Positions 8,969-19,161 are shown, counted from the first letter of the stretch. The stretch is DNA of 64,000 nucleotides from Tenacibaculum holothuriorum (GCF_002120225.1 NZ_LAPZ01000009.1:1-64000), one strand, 5' to 3'. Program-made: numbers and translations. Notes: generated from the letters alone by a model not told the origin.

Positions 8969-10870
8969 TTATTTTTCTAATTCTATATAAACGTTTTGTG
9001 AATGTATAATTTGATTGTAAAACTCTTTTAAATTGAGATATTCACTAGGAGAAAATACAGCTTTATTAACTTTGTATTGATATATGAAAGTTACAATGTT
9101 ATTATTCTTCTGAGCTGTGTATAAATATAAGGCGGTTTTATTTTTTAAAGAAAAAACTCTTTTAGACGGTATCGATTTGATTTTATATTTTTTAGGTATT
9201 TCAATAGAAAACATAAACCTGATGTTTTGATTAAACCCAAAATCAACAGGATATTGCCTTTGTTTAAGTTTAAAAGGGTTTGCTTCTAGTTTTTCAAAAA
9301 TATGAGGATAGATTTTAATGCTATTTTCATCTTCAATTTCTAAATCAAAATCAAATTTTTCATATAATAACTCAGTTGCATTATTCTCATTTTTAATTTT
9401 AAAATTGTATATATCTAAAAAAGGATGTTTGTCTTCAATACCTTCTATGTAGTTTTTTAAAGTGATGTTTTTGATTTTTTCTCTTTTAGAAAAAGCATAA
9501 TAACCAGAGTTTTTTATCGATACTTTTCCTTTTAGTATCTCATTATCAAATTTTGCAAATATTTTTATGTTTTTGCTAGAGGGAATTTGAGGAATTTTTT
9601 TCCATGAACTCCCTAAAATAAAATCAAACTCTCTTATCTCTCCATTTAAACATTTAAAGGGTACCATTCCAAATGAAACATTTTTATTACTAGCGTCTAA
9701 AGTGTGCCTATTGTTTTTTATTTGAACATTAACCAAAAAATAGTTAAATCCATTTAAAGTAGCATGAAGTTTTGTTATTTTACCGTTGTCTCTTGTAGAT
9801 GCTAAAACTAATTTAGCGTTTATATTAGCAGCTCTAAGGGCGTAGTATAAAGATAAATTAATAAGGCTTTGTGTGCCGTTTCGTTCTTTATACGCTTTAG
9901 CTGTATTATAATCAAAGGTTTGATTTGATAAGGAAAAATGTTTTTGAATAAAATAAAAGACTTTTTGAGCTCTAATTAAAGAGTTAGATTCTTTTAAGAT
10001 ATTTTCAGGCAGTTTTCTCTTATAAAAATTTGATTTATTTAAATGAAAACCAATATTTTTTTTAAATCTTTTATCTAAAGTTCTCCAATCTCGATTTTTT
10101 GTTCCTTTTAAATAAATATAATCATATTCTTTTTCAAAAGTTAAATGAGATAAGTAGTTGTATTTATTTGAAGTATACTTTTCTGTTACAAATGGAGGGA
10201 TATCTTCCATCTTATACTCTATGGTTATGCATTTTAGTTTTCCAATACAGTTTTTTAAAACCTTTGTTTCATTAAAAGAAGGGGATAAGTACCCAATAAG
10301 ACGAATGTTTAACTTTATATGATTTGGAAGTCTAGCAAAAAATGAACTTTTTAATTTGGGGATTGAGCTTTGAAAATACCAGTTGTAAACTCCGTATGAA
10401 TAAGATGTGGTTTTAAAATAATATTCTATAACAGAACCATTTCTTATGTTGGGCAAAGCAAAACTCTTTAATTTAAAATATTTATTTTGCTTAATTTCAT
10501 AAACATCATCATCTTTTAAAACTGTTTTAATAATCTTTTTTTTATCAGATAGATTATAAACTACAGCTTTTATTTCTAGTTTTTTATTTGATCCAAAATA
10601 AGGGATTTCAAGTTCTACATCATCTATGATGGATTTGTCAAAAATTTTAATTTTAGTGTAATATTCTTTGGTGAAGCTACCATTAGTATTTGCCTTAACG
10701 TAGCCAAATTCATCTAGAATTAGGGCTTTAGTTGTGGAATCTTTTGAATAGTGAGTTAGTTTTAAATCTTCGATTTTTGTTTTTCCTAGACTAAAATCGA
10801 AAGAATTTTGAGAAAAACTGTACGTAGTGAAAAATAGCAATAATAAGAATTTTGTTATTTTCATTTGCAT
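8969..10870 (-). CDS. DUF3857/transglutaminase-like exported protein, catalytic residues lost
   Basis: This 633-aa protein has a signal peptide (residues 1-20, 'LLLLFFTTYSFSQ'). Its layout matches the two genes upstream: an N-terminal DUF3857-like beta domain, a central transglutaminase-like core (about 300-400) and a C-terminal beta domain. In the core, the position of the catalytic Cys is Gln334 (NGTQSLIN) and the His position is Tyr377 (FNYF). This copy therefore probably has no peptidase or transglutaminase activity and may bind or scaffold. It is the last gene of a three-gene minus-strand run, 18 bp after its neighbour. Function is unknown. The ATG two codons downstream is an alternative start. 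Confidence 0.65.
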   Translation of the reverse strand: MQMKITKFLLLLFFTTYSFSQNSFDFSLGKTKIEDLKLTHYSKDSTTKALILDEFGYVKANTNGSFTKEYYTKIKIFDKSIIDDVELEIPYFGSNKKLEIKAVVYNLSDKKKIIKTVLKDDDVYEIKQNKYFKLKSFALPNIRNGSVIEYYFKTTSYSYGVYNWYFQSSIPKLKSSFFARLPNHIKLNIRLIGYLSPSFNETKVLKNCIGKLKCITIEYKMEDIPPFVTEKYTSNKYNYLSHLTFEKEYDYIYLKGTKNRDWRTLDKRFKKNIGFHLNKSNFYKRKLPENILKESNSLIRAQKVFYFIQKHFSLSNQTFDYNTAKAYKERNGTQSLINLSLYYALRAANINAKLVLASTRDNGKITKLHATLNGFNYFLVNVQIKNNRHTLDASNKNVSFGMVPFKCLNGEIREFDFILGSSWKKIPQIPSSKNIKIFAKFDNEILKGKVSIKNSGYYAFSKREKIKNITLKNYIEGIEDKHPFLDIYNFKIKNENNATELLYEKFDFDLEIEDENSIKIYPHIFEKLEANPFKLKQRQYPVDFGFNQNIRFMFSIEIPKKYKIKSIPSKRVFSLKNKTALYLYTAQKNNNIVTFIYQYKVNKAVFSPSEYLNLKEFYNQIIHSQNVYIELEK

Positions 10871-10888
10871 TAGATTATTATTTTGAAA

Positions 10889-12922
10889 TTATTTAATAAT
10901 TAACTTACGAAGAACAATCTTTTCTGTTTGTTTTTCTACTAATTGTTTGTAGAATTCTTTAAGTTCTGAATAATAGTTTGGAGGTATTATGTTTGTGTTC
11001 AGTTGGGTTATTACTAATAATTTAATTTTATTGTTTTGAATACTGGTTTTATATTTAAAAACGCCCATGTTTTCTGGTAAACCAATAGCTAAATCTTTAG
11101 GAGAAGTTTGAACAGAATAACCTTCAGGAATAGTTATAGATATAGAAAATTTCTCTTGCCAAGGTATTCCGAAATCTATTGGGAAATTTCTTGTTTCAGA
11201 TTTAAAAGGGTTTTCTTTAGTGGCTAAAAAGAATAAAGGAGAGATGTACAATTTATCATTTAATTCCTCAACTAAATCTTCACTTGAAAACTTAATATTT
11301 TGAATTAATGATTTAGATAAGTTTGTTTTATTTAGAACTTTAAACTCATCAATTTCAATACTATTTTTTTCTTCTATAGATGAAATAATGTCTTCTTCTT
11401 TTTTAATGTTGTTTTTTTTACGATAAGATTTTGCGAAATGATTAGTAAGTGTTTTTCTGTATAAACCAGAAACCTCTCCAGTATCTTCAATTTTTATATG
11501 AAGTAAGTTGTTTTCCTTAGAATAGTGAGACGGTGTTAGTTTTACTTCATTGGAAGAACCATTTTTATGTATTTCTCTACCATACCAGTTTAAAACTCTA
11601 TTTGGAAGAACGTTTGGAATTGAATATTGATCTGTAGCGTCTAATAAAATTGATTTTCCTGTTGAAAAGTTAACTTTGGTAATAACATAATTATAACCTT
11701 CTCTAGTTGGGTATAATGGAATTCCGTTGTTTTTTGTACTTACTAAAACCGGGTTAGCTTTTAATCCCGAAGACCTCAACATAGACGTTAGTGCTAAGTT
11801 TATTTCTGCAGCGTTACCTATACCTTCTTTATAAGCTTTTTTTACACCTTTTTCGGTATATTTTCCGTAATAATCATTCCACTTTATCTTTGCCTTTACA
11901 AATTGAAAGATTAAAGCTGCCTTTTCAAAATCATTATTGGCAATAGTTAAAATTTTACTTAAATCGTCTTTGTAATAACTTGTTTTTTCTAATTCTGCTC
12001 CAAAATTAGATGATTTATATATTGTCTTACAAACATCACTCCAAGTTGTTGAATAATTTTTAAATATTGAATTTGGAAATTGAGTTCCAGAAAGCTCGAA
12101 CTCAATAGTTGCTCTGTAATTATCTAAATTCCCTGTATAAGGTTCTTTGTCTTTTAAAGAAGGGATATTTGAGCCTGTATACGTTAAAACGTTTAAACTA
12201 AACTTTTTTACATGGTTAGACACATTGCTAGTAAGAACAGAACCCATAGATGTTCTTTGTGAGTTTCTAACTCTTGAGTTCCAGTTTATACTACCTTGTT
12301 TTTTTGCTTTTGTTAATGGAATGTTGTAATAACCTCTCGGTTTAGAGCTAAAAATAAAATATTCAGGTATTTCAGCGACATAATTAACCTGCTTAACTGG
12401 AATTTCGTGTTGAAAATTCATTGTTCTAATTTCCCAAAAAGGTGTAGAATGCTTATAAGTAATATCTATAATTGATTTTTCCGTTACTTTAGGAAAAGTT
12501 ATTTTCTTTTGACATTTGAATTTGCTGATTCTTTCTTCAAAAATATTTTTACTTGTAAGTTTAGATCTTTTAATTTTATCATTTTCTAGATTAAAAGTAT
12601 AAGATTTTATTGAGTAAACTTTTTCTTTTTCGCCAGACTCAGGTTTATAATATGTTATATTTTTTAGAGCATGTTTTAAACCTTCTTTAGAGTAGATTTT
12701 AATTCTGTCGTGATATTCGGTAACAACTTCAAAACCATTATTTATATCGTATCTAAAGAAAGTCCTCCTTTTTTTTAGAAGATAAACAGCATCTGCAGTA
12801 GAATCTAATGGATAAAATTTCTCCTCTAATTCTTCTTTTGATACTTTTCCAAATTTAATTTCTTGTGCATAAAAGAATGCCGAAGTAAATAACAGTAATG
12901 TTAATATTAGTAGCTTTTTCAT
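10889..12922 (-). CDS. DUF3857/transglutaminase-like exported protein, catalytic residues lost
   Basis: This 677-aa protein has a signal peptide (residues 1-19, ending 'FFYAQ') and the same three-part layout as its neighbours. The transglutaminase-like core at about 340-430 has Ala371 where the active paralogue has Cys (GNAAEIN) and Tyr412 where it has His (YNYVI). The third-position Asp is kept (LLDATD). It overlaps the start of the upstream paralogue by 4 bp (ATGA-type coupling), so the three genes are likely one operon. The role is probably periplasmic or surface-associated but is not known. Confidence 0.65.
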   Translation of the reverse strand: MKKLLILTLLLFTSAFFYAQEIKFGKVSKEELEEKFYPLDSTADAVYLLKKRRTFFRYDINNGFEVVTEYHDRIKIYSKEGLKHALKNITYYKPESGEKEKVYSIKSYTFNLENDKIKRSKLTSKNIFEERISKFKCQKKITFPKVTEKSIIDITYKHSTPFWEIRTMNFQHEIPVKQVNYVAEIPEYFIFSSKPRGYYNIPLTKAKKQGSINWNSRVRNSQRTSMGSVLTSNVSNHVKKFSLNVLTYTGSNIPSLKDKEPYTGNLDNYRATIEFELSGTQFPNSIFKNYSTTWSDVCKTIYKSSNFGAELEKTSYYKDDLSKILTIANNDFEKAALIFQFVKAKIKWNDYYGKYTEKGVKKAYKEGIGNAAEINLALTSMLRSSGLKANPVLVSTKNNGIPLYPTREGYNYVITKVNFSTGKSILLDATDQYSIPNVLPNRVLNWYGREIHKNGSSNEVKLTPSHYSKENNLLHIKIEDTGEVSGLYRKTLTNHFAKSYRKKNNIKKEEDIISSIEEKNSIEIDEFKVLNKTNLSKSLIQNIKFSSEDLVEELNDKLYISPLFFLATKENPFKSETRNFPIDFGIPWQEKFSISITIPEGYSVQTSPKDLAIGLPENMGVFKYKTSIQNNKIKLLVITQLNTNIIPPNYYSELKEFYKQLVEKQTEKIVLRKLIIK

Positions 12923-14841
12923 AGTTGATTTTTAGTTAGTTCTATTCTTAAATTATCGTATTTGGTTACAGTTTTTATAAATTTTCTATATGCCTTGTAT
13001 TTTTCTTTAGGAAATATTCCATCTTTTAAAGCATAAATTCTTTCATATACTAATTTGTTGTCGGTATCTTTTTTGAATTTTAAGTGATAAGTTCCAAATT
13101 CATTTTCAATTTTCTTCTCAGAAGGTAAATGTTCTAACCCATATCCTTTAGGTAGTTTGAAAGAAAGGGTATCATTATCAATAAAGCCAGTTGTTATTTT
13201 AAAATCATTTTTCCTTTTTCTATATCTTTTTGGAATATAATTATTCTGATTAAATAAATTTACTTTAAAAATATAACTGCTATCTCTTACTGATGCATAT
13301 TTTTTAATAGTTATACTTAAATCTTCGGTTAGTTTTACTTGCTTTTTATCATTACTTATTTTAGAAGAAACAATTTCTAAGTTGTTAATGTAATCCCATG
13401 TGTTAGATTTATAATATTTTTCTTTTTCTTCTTCAGAAAAATCATCTAAATAATACTTGTCATCATATTGTAATCCTTTAGAGGTTCTTATAACAGTCGC
13501 TTTTACATTCCCGCTTTCTTCTAAAGTTATATCGGCTTTTATACTTTGAGAATTATCATTCCTATAATACTTAGGAGTTCTTTTAATAATTCCGCCTTCA
13601 GGAGTGATAACCAAGACATTTCTATCGTCTGTAAAATCACCCAAAAAGCCAAATGGAACTTTTTGACTTGTGCATTCTAGCCAAATATCTTTTTGTTGGT
13701 TAGGAATGTTTAGAATAACATGATTTCCTTGAATAGATGTAAATTCTTTATCAATATTTCTTTTACTACCTGCATAAACAACTGTATAGAACGAAGTAAC
13801 ACCAATGGCATCTAATAAAGCTTTGGTGTAGTTGGTTAATCCTTTACAATCTCCATAACCAACTTCGTCTACTTTATAAGCAGTTTCTGGCATCCAGCCA
13901 CCTATATCAATTTGTACACTGATATATCTTGTTTTATTTTGAACAAAATCATAAACAATTTTCGCTTTTTCAATCGGATCTTCTATGTTTTTAACTAATT
14001 CTTTTACTTTAGAGACAGTTGCTGGAGGTAAAGAGTTTCTGCCAAAAATAAAGTTGTCATACATCCACTTTCCAAAATCTTTCCAGTTAGAGGCATTTCC
14101 CTTTACTCCCTTTAGAGCAAAGTTATTTAAAGAGATGTGTATACTAGGGAATAGTTCATTACTATTAATAGAATACCTCTCGTATTTAATTGCTTTTTGA
14201 TTTTCAATAGAGTACTGTAATGTGTTATCTGTAGAAGAATCTTTTACAGAAAATTTTGTTAAGTTTTTTTCTCTTTTGCGAAAAGGTATAGCTGTTGGAT
14301 TATGAACTGTATATTTACTTTTTTCTATGGATAAATTATATCCTTCAACAGGAAAAAAAGGAGGGATAAAAGCTGTGGAAGAATTTTTATATTCAGATTC
14401 AAATACAACAGTATAAGGATACGATTTTGGTGTGTATTCTAAATATTTTACTCTAGAGTCTGAGTATAATGAAACATCATCTATGGCGCTTACATCATTA
14501 AAATCACCCTTAGAATATTTTTTAATTCTATTACCATAAGAATTGTAAATAACTGCTTTTAATTTAGATATTTTAGTGTCTTCGTTGTAATGTTTATAAG
14601 CATCGACAAACTTTTTGCCTAGTTTATTAAATACTGTTACAATTCTTTTTTCGCTAACGATTAACTCGGTTTGAGATTTTATAGCAATATTAATCTCATA
14701 ATTTCTGATAACAGCATTACTGTTTTCTTTGAGTTCTAGAGGAATTAAACTTGTGTTTAGATTTTTTTCTTGCGAGACAGAAAAACCCGATAACATTATT
14801 AGTAATAATGCTATGAAGTTTTTTAAACTTTTCATAAACAA
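12919..14841 (-). CDS. DUF3857 and transglutaminase-like domain protein with intact Cys-His
   Basis: This 640-aa exported protein has a signal peptide at residues 1-23. An N-terminal DUF3857-type domain is followed by a transglutaminase-like core with Cys332 in 'GYGDCKGLTNYTKALL' and His374 in 'QGNHVILNIP'. The usual acidic third residue is Glu389 (WLEC). It is the first gene of the operon and the only one of the three that keeps the catalytic Cys and His. The family is common in Bacteroidetes but its substrate is unknown. The ATG two codons inside is an alternative start. Confidence 0.75.
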   Translation of the reverse strand: MFMKSLKNFIALLLIMLSGFSVSQEKNLNTSLIPLELKENSNAVIRNYEINIAIKSQTELIVSEKRIVTVFNKLGKKFVDAYKHYNEDTKISKLKAVIYNSYGNRIKKYSKGDFNDVSAIDDVSLYSDSRVKYLEYTPKSYPYTVVFESEYKNSSTAFIPPFFPVEGYNLSIEKSKYTVHNPTAIPFRKREKNLTKFSVKDSSTDNTLQYSIENQKAIKYERYSINSNELFPSIHISLNNFALKGVKGNASNWKDFGKWMYDNFIFGRNSLPPATVSKVKELVKNIEDPIEKAKIVYDFVQNKTRYISVQIDIGGWMPETAYKVDEVGYGDCKGLTNYTKALLDAIGVTSFYTVVYAGSKRNIDKEFTSIQGNHVILNIPNQQKDIWLECTSQKVPFGFLGDFTDDRNVLVITPEGGIIKRTPKYYRNDNSQSIKADITLEESGNVKATVIRTSKGLQYDDKYYLDDFSEEEKEKYYKSNTWDYINNLEIVSSKISNDKKQVKLTEDLSITIKKYASVRDSSYIFKVNLFNQNNYIPKRYRKRKNDFKITTGFIDNDTLSFKLPKGYGLEHLPSEKKIENEFGTYHLKFKKDTDNKLVYERIYALKDGIFPKEKYKAYRKFIKTVTKYDNLRIELTKNQL

Positions 14842-14890
14842 TTAATTTTTGCAACGCAATTTATGAAAAGCCTATTAAAATATAAAACAG

Positions 14891-15991
14891 TTATAAAATT
14901 TTCTGCTGATTTTTATAAAAAGAATCTGCTTGAAGTTTTAGTAAATTGCGAGCCATTTTTTGCTTGTAATTATAAATTTCTTCTTCAGTTTTTAAATCAG
15001 AATATATTTTGTCATTCAAATCAATGTCAGTTTGTAGAATAGCTTCTCTTTGGTGAACTTGTTGTTGGATCCAAGTTTTAACTAACGACTCTTGATTTTC
15101 TAATTTATAATCGTATTCACTTTTAGAACTAATAAGTTTAGCAAAAATAGGTGCCGTTTCAATGGCTAAAAACAATAAGAAAATAAAGAATGATGGCAAC
15201 CATGGTAATTTATTGAGTGTATTTACACGTGCCATTAATCCGTCAAAGTTAGAGATAATTGGTTGGGTTTTTGTCTCGGCTACTTTTTGTTGTTCAGTAA
15301 GTTTTACTATAGAAGCTTCTTTGTCTTTTATTTTTTCAGCATTAGCAGCCTTTAACTCACTCAATTCTTTGAGAGCAGCATCGTGTTTTTCTCTTTTTTC
15401 TTTGTATACAGGTCCTTTGCCCAAAAGTTTTGTGCCTTTCCTTCCTTCCGCTTCAGCTATATAAGTTTCATATAAAGCATTTACATCGTTTTCTTTATCT
15501 GTGATTTCTTCTTTTAAAGTTGTGATTTCAGAATTTAATTGTTGAATCTCAGGAGTAAATTGTTGAGCAATTTGAGTTTTGTTATTCAACGTCATTTGGT
15601 TTTTCTCTTCTAATAAAACTTGATTAATCTCCTTTTCAAAAATCTTTAACTCCAAAGGTTTAGAAATTACTACAGCAATAATCATTGCTAAAAGTAAACG
15701 TGGAATTACTTGAAGAATTTCTTGACGTTTAGAGTCTCTTTTTTTGATAGTAGAAACAATAAACCTATCGAGATTAAAAATTAATAATCCCCACAATAAA
15801 CCAAAAAATATGGATGAATAGATATTGTCGAAAACAGTATATAAAGCATAGCTACAAGCTATGATGGCCATTAAGGCAGTAAAAAATACAGTAGCACCAA
15901 TGCCAGCATATTTATTTTGCTCTCCGTTAGAACAATCTTTGATTAAATCTTGATCAACACCAGAGCATAGGAGAAAAAATTGTTTGATCAT
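14891..15991 (-). CDS. DUF4407 membrane protein
   Basis: This 366-aa protein matches the DUF4407 family in layout. The N-terminus ('FFLLCSGVDQDLIKDC') precedes two pairs of transmembrane helices around residues 30-75 and 90-112. A long central coiled coil, rich in Lys, Glu and Gln, spans about 120-255. A final helix ('LPSFFIFLLFLAIETAPIF') is at about 265-285, followed by a charged tail. The function is unknown. It stands alone between the DUF3857 operon and the blaR1-like gene. Confidence 0.8.
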   Translation of the reverse strand: MIKQFFLLCSGVDQDLIKDCSNGEQNKYAGIGATVFFTALMAIIACSYALYTVFDNIYSSIFFGLLWGLLIFNLDRFIVSTIKKRDSKRQEILQVIPRLLLAMIIAVVISKPLELKIFEKEINQVLLEEKNQMTLNNKTQIAQQFTPEIQQLNSEITTLKEEITDKENDVNALYETYIAEAEGRKGTKLLGKGPVYKEKREKHDAALKELSELKAANAEKIKDKEASIVKLTEQQKVAETKTQPIISNFDGLMARVNTLNKLPWLPSFFIFLLFLAIETAPIFAKLISSKSEYDYKLENQESLVKTWIQQQVHQREAILQTDIDLNDKIYSDLKTEEEIYNYKQKMARNLLKLQADSFYKNQQKIL

Positions 15992-16036
15992 CTTATAAGC
16001 TTATACTATAAGAACGATAGCTTTTAAAAAATGTTA

Positions 16037-16064
16037 CAAAAAAGCCTCACTAAGTGAGGCTTTT
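16037..16064 (-). terminator. Terminator of the blaR1-like operon
   Basis: A 7-bp stem (GCCTCAC at 16044-16050, GTGAGGC at 16054-16060) has a TAA loop. On the minus strand it is followed by a T-run (plus-strand A-run at 16037-16043). It lies 10 bp downstream of the blaR1-like stop codon. The T-run on the right also allows weak plus-strand use. Confidence 0.8.
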
Positions 16065-16073
16065 AACAATTTT

Positions 16074-18686
16074 TTATTTTTTTGATACAATATAGATAGA
16101 ACCGTTTCCATTCTTGTCTTTTACAACATTTAACTTTTCGATGTCATTTGGGTCTAACTTCTTGATTTTTTCTTTTTCAATTAATTTTCCATTTAAATAG
16201 TAAGTAGGATTTGTACCACTACTTTTTTTAGATAGTGCTATGATTTCATCGTTAGTTAAGTCATTAAACTTATCTATAGATACAGATTTTTGATTAACTT
16301 TTTTCTTAGGATTTAATACTTTTCCATTTTTATCTACTAAATATCCCCAACGATTAAAATATTGAGTTTTTCCATTCTTTTTTACATAAAACAATGTTTG
16401 CTTATTTATGTAATACCAACCTCTTTCTTCACCATTTTTAGAGTACGTGGTTTTTTTATTTTTGACTTTAATATGTTTTTTAGAAGTTGAAGGAACAGTA
16501 TCTTTTTTAATCTCTTCTTTAATTTCTTTTAACTCAATTTTTTCAACTACTTCTTCAGGAGTCTCTTGTACTTCTTCAATAACTTCAATTGTTCCTGGAG
16601 CAGACATTATTTGAGTTTCTTGTATTTCCTCAGCCTCTTCAATGTCTGATACTTTCTTGGGTGGAGGAGGAATATTAGACTTTTCTCCTTTTCTTACATA
16701 ATCTCTTGTGCTAAACTTAATAACTTTTGGATCTCTTTTAATGTTGGTTAAAATATCTAATCTCCTTTTGTTTTTTACTAACCGAAGAGCTTTTTTACGA
16801 CTTACTTTTTTACCATTAAAGTAAAATTGAGCAGTAGGATATTCATGTATTAATTCTTTAGCATTTTTAGGAAAAGGAGGTGGAGGAATATTTGTAATAT
16901 CTCCCTTTTTTATTTCTGGAAAATTAGACTTTGGTGGTGGCGGAGGAGTAGTTCCTGATGTTTTAAACTCACTTATAATTTTATTATCCTTATATACTTT
17001 AGTTATGTTTTGATCTGGTATAACTTTATCTGAAGCAGTTTGCTCAGGATTTATAACCTTTCCTTCTTTGGTTACAGTTTGTCCATATTTATTATAAAAA
17101 GTGAATTTCTTTCCTTTTTGCACATAGTAAAGTTTTTGTCCATTGTTTTCATAGAACCCCGTTTTAGGAGGAGGTGGAGGTAATTTGTCTAAATTACTTT
17201 TTGCAGGTGGAGGAGGTGGAGGTAACTGTTTTTTTATTTTTAGAATATGCTTTTTTGTATTTAAATTGTACTGATATTCTTGGGGAAAGCGTTTGCTTCT
17301 CGCATTGTTATGAACAAAACTTCCTGAATAATTGTAGAAATCTGTGTTTTTGTAATTATTTAAAATTTCATTCTTAGCAACTTTCCCGTCAATCCAAATT
17401 GCATATTTCTTTGAGTTTTTTAATTCTTGAAATAATTTAGCACTTAATGTTTTCTCTCTTAAAACTATTGGTGCAGGCGGAGGAGGTATTAATTTTTTTT
17501 CTTCTTCAGTTAAGTCAGTAAACTTTTTAGTAATTGTTTTACCGTCTTTGGTCGTATAGGTAAACGTTCCTTTTTTACGATTTACAATTCTTTTTAATGT
17601 TGGAATAGAGTCGTTGTTGTTTTCACTAATGCTTAATTTTAAAGCATCAACATTTTTTAGTTTTTTATTGATGTCTTCTAACAATCTTGAAGACATTGTA
17701 GAACTCTTAATTTCAGTATGGCTGTTTGACTTGTCTTTGAAAAAATCAGTATCAATTTTTTGATTCTCCGTTTCAAAATCATTTTTAGTTACTTCAGCAT
17801 CTATAAAATCATTACTATTTACTTTTTTGTAGGTTTCGGCACGTTCTGCAAAAACAAATACACTTCCTATAAGTAGCGGAATTACCGCCAACTTTTTTAG
17901 CCAATTATTGACTTTCGATGTTTTAGTAGTCATCATAACTAATCGTTTTTTTGTTAATGAATAATTCAAATTACTGGCCAAGTAATAATCGTTGTTCCAA
18001 GCAGCTTTATTCAGTAATAAATATTGATACTCAGAAATATTTTTAAAAGAATTTATAACCTTTTCATCAGCAATAAATTCGTGATTCAATTGAATTGATT
18101 TTTTTAAGAAATAGAATATTGGGTTAAACCAAAAGATAATTTTTAATGCTTCGATTAATAACACGTCAACTGTATGTCTTTGAGTAACATGTGTTAATTC
18201 ATGTGTAAATAATTCGTCTTCTATTTTTTGAGAATTGTACTCGTGTTTATTGATGAAAATATAATTCCAGAATGTATGCGGACTTATGACATCATCTACC
18301 AAAACTAATACAGCTTTGTCTAGTTTTATTTTAATGTTTCCTGTTACTTTTTTATAGATTTTATATAAATTAAAGCCGAAACGAATAAGCAGAATAGTAG
18401 AAATAGCTATTGAAATAATTAAGGCAATGTCCCAATAATTTAGAGCTGTTTCAACAGGAGTTGAAGTATCTACGATGAAATTTTGATTAATTACAATTGG
18501 AGTTTCAATTATTTCTACAGGAACTTCTATGTATATAATATAAAGCGGAGCAACAAAAGAAAAAAGAATACTTCCTAATAAATAGAAACGATTAAATTGG
18601 TGCATCTTTTCTCTCTCCAAAACCAAATGATAAAATACTAGTAATAGAGCTAAACAACTTGCCGATTTTAATAAATACGTTATCAT
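16074..18686 (-). CDS. BlaR1/MecR1-like M56 metallopeptidase sensor
   Basis: This 870-aa inner-membrane protein has an N-terminal M56 peptidase domain. Transmembrane helices lie near residues 8-20, 35-53 and 88-105. The zinc motif HELTH is at 162-166 with the third ligand in 'NHEFIADEKV' (Glu203), and a fourth helix is near 265-281. The following 580 residues are unusual for BlaR1: Pro-rich segments (PPPPP) separate repeated lysine-rich modules such as 'FYNKYGQTVTKEGKVINP' and 'YFNRWGYLVDKNGKVLNP'. No penicillin-binding sensor domain is visible. It overlaps the blaI-like gene by 4 bp. It probably cleaves that repressor on sensing an envelope signal. Confidence 0.8.
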   Translation of the reverse strand: MITYLLKSASCLALLLVFYHLVLEREKMHQFNRFYLLGSILFSFVAPLYIIYIEVPVEIIETPIVINQNFIVDTSTPVETALNYWDIALIISIAISTILLIRFGFNLYKIYKKVTGNIKIKLDKAVLVLVDDVISPHTFWNYIFINKHEYNSQKIEDELFTHELTHVTQRHTVDVLLIEALKIIFWFNPIFYFLKKSIQLNHEFIADEKVINSFKNISEYQYLLLNKAAWNNDYYLASNLNYSLTKKRLVMMTTKTSKVNNWLKKLAVIPLLIGSVFVFAERAETYKKVNSNDFIDAEVTKNDFETENQKIDTDFFKDKSNSHTEIKSSTMSSRLLEDINKKLKNVDALKLSISENNNDSIPTLKRIVNRKKGTFTYTTKDGKTITKKFTDLTEEEKKLIPPPPAPIVLREKTLSAKLFQELKNSKKYAIWIDGKVAKNEILNNYKNTDFYNYSGSFVHNNARSKRFPQEYQYNLNTKKHILKIKKQLPPPPPPAKSNLDKLPPPPPKTGFYENNGQKLYYVQKGKKFTFYNKYGQTVTKEGKVINPEQTASDKVIPDQNITKVYKDNKIISEFKTSGTTPPPPPKSNFPEIKKGDITNIPPPPFPKNAKELIHEYPTAQFYFNGKKVSRKKALRLVKNKRRLDILTNIKRDPKVIKFSTRDYVRKGEKSNIPPPPKKVSDIEEAEEIQETQIMSAPGTIEVIEEVQETPEEVVEKIELKEIKEEIKKDTVPSTSKKHIKVKNKKTTYSKNGEERGWYYINKQTLFYVKKNGKTQYFNRWGYLVDKNGKVLNPKKKVNQKSVSIDKFNDLTNDEIIALSKKSSGTNPTYYLNGKLIEKEKIKKLDPNDIEKLNVVKDKNGNGSIYIVSKK

Positions 18687-19054
18687 TTTTTTTGTTGTTC
18701 TATTTGATTATCAATTAATTTTTTTAAGTCTTCTAATTCGGTAAGTGTTAAATCTGTTTCAGAAGTAAAAAATGAAGCAAATTGACTCGCTGAATTATTA
18801 AAAAAGTTTTTTATCAATCCGTTTACATGTTTAGAAAAATAATCTGATTTTTTAACTAGCGGAAAATATTCTCTCGATTTTCCATACAATTTATAATCTA
18901 CAAAACCTTTGTCTTTCATTCTTTTAAGCAATGTTGCTACTGTTGTAGTAGCTGGCTTTGGTTCAGGAAATTCTGCTAATAAATCTTTCATAAAAGCTTT
19001 TTCTAATTTCCATAACAATTGCATTACTTGTTCCTCGGTTTTTGATAATTGCAT
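18683..19054 (-). CDS. BlaI/MecI/CopY-family repressor
   Basis: This 123-aa winged-helix repressor has the BlaI/MecI layout. It starts with 'LSKTEEQVMQLLWKLEKAF' and contains 'ATTTVATLLKRMKDKGFVDY', the recognition helix and wing. The C-terminal dimer region holds the usual protease-sensitive segment. It overlaps the downstream blaR1-like gene by 4 bp, forming a classic sensor-repressor pair. TACA(A/N)nTGTA dyads in its own promoter region point to autorepression. Confidence 0.93.
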   Translation of the reverse strand: MQLSKTEEQVMQLLWKLEKAFMKDLLAEFPEPKPATTTVATLLKRMKDKGFVDYKLYGKSREYFPLVKKSDYFSKHVNGLIKNFFNNSASQFASFFTSETDLTLTELEDLKKLIDNQIEQQKK

Positions 19055-19056
19055 CT

Positions 19057-19115
19057 CTACATGTTTAGAATTTGCTCTACAAATGTAGAAATAAATTTTA
19101 ATTCTACAAATGTAG
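19057..19115. promoter_or_regulatory. BlaI-type operator sites
   Basis: Two identical dyads, CTACAAATGTAG at 19077-19088 and 19104-19115, are spaced 27 bp apart. A degenerate third, CTACATGTTTAG, lies at 19057-19068 just before the blaI-like ATG. TACA...TGTA dyads are the established operator type of the BlaI/MecI family. The sites also lie upstream of the divergent gene at 19162 and could control both directions. Confidence 0.85.
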
Positions 19116-19161
19116 AGGTGTTAAAAAATGATAATTTCTTATTTTTGAATAAAATTTTTAA

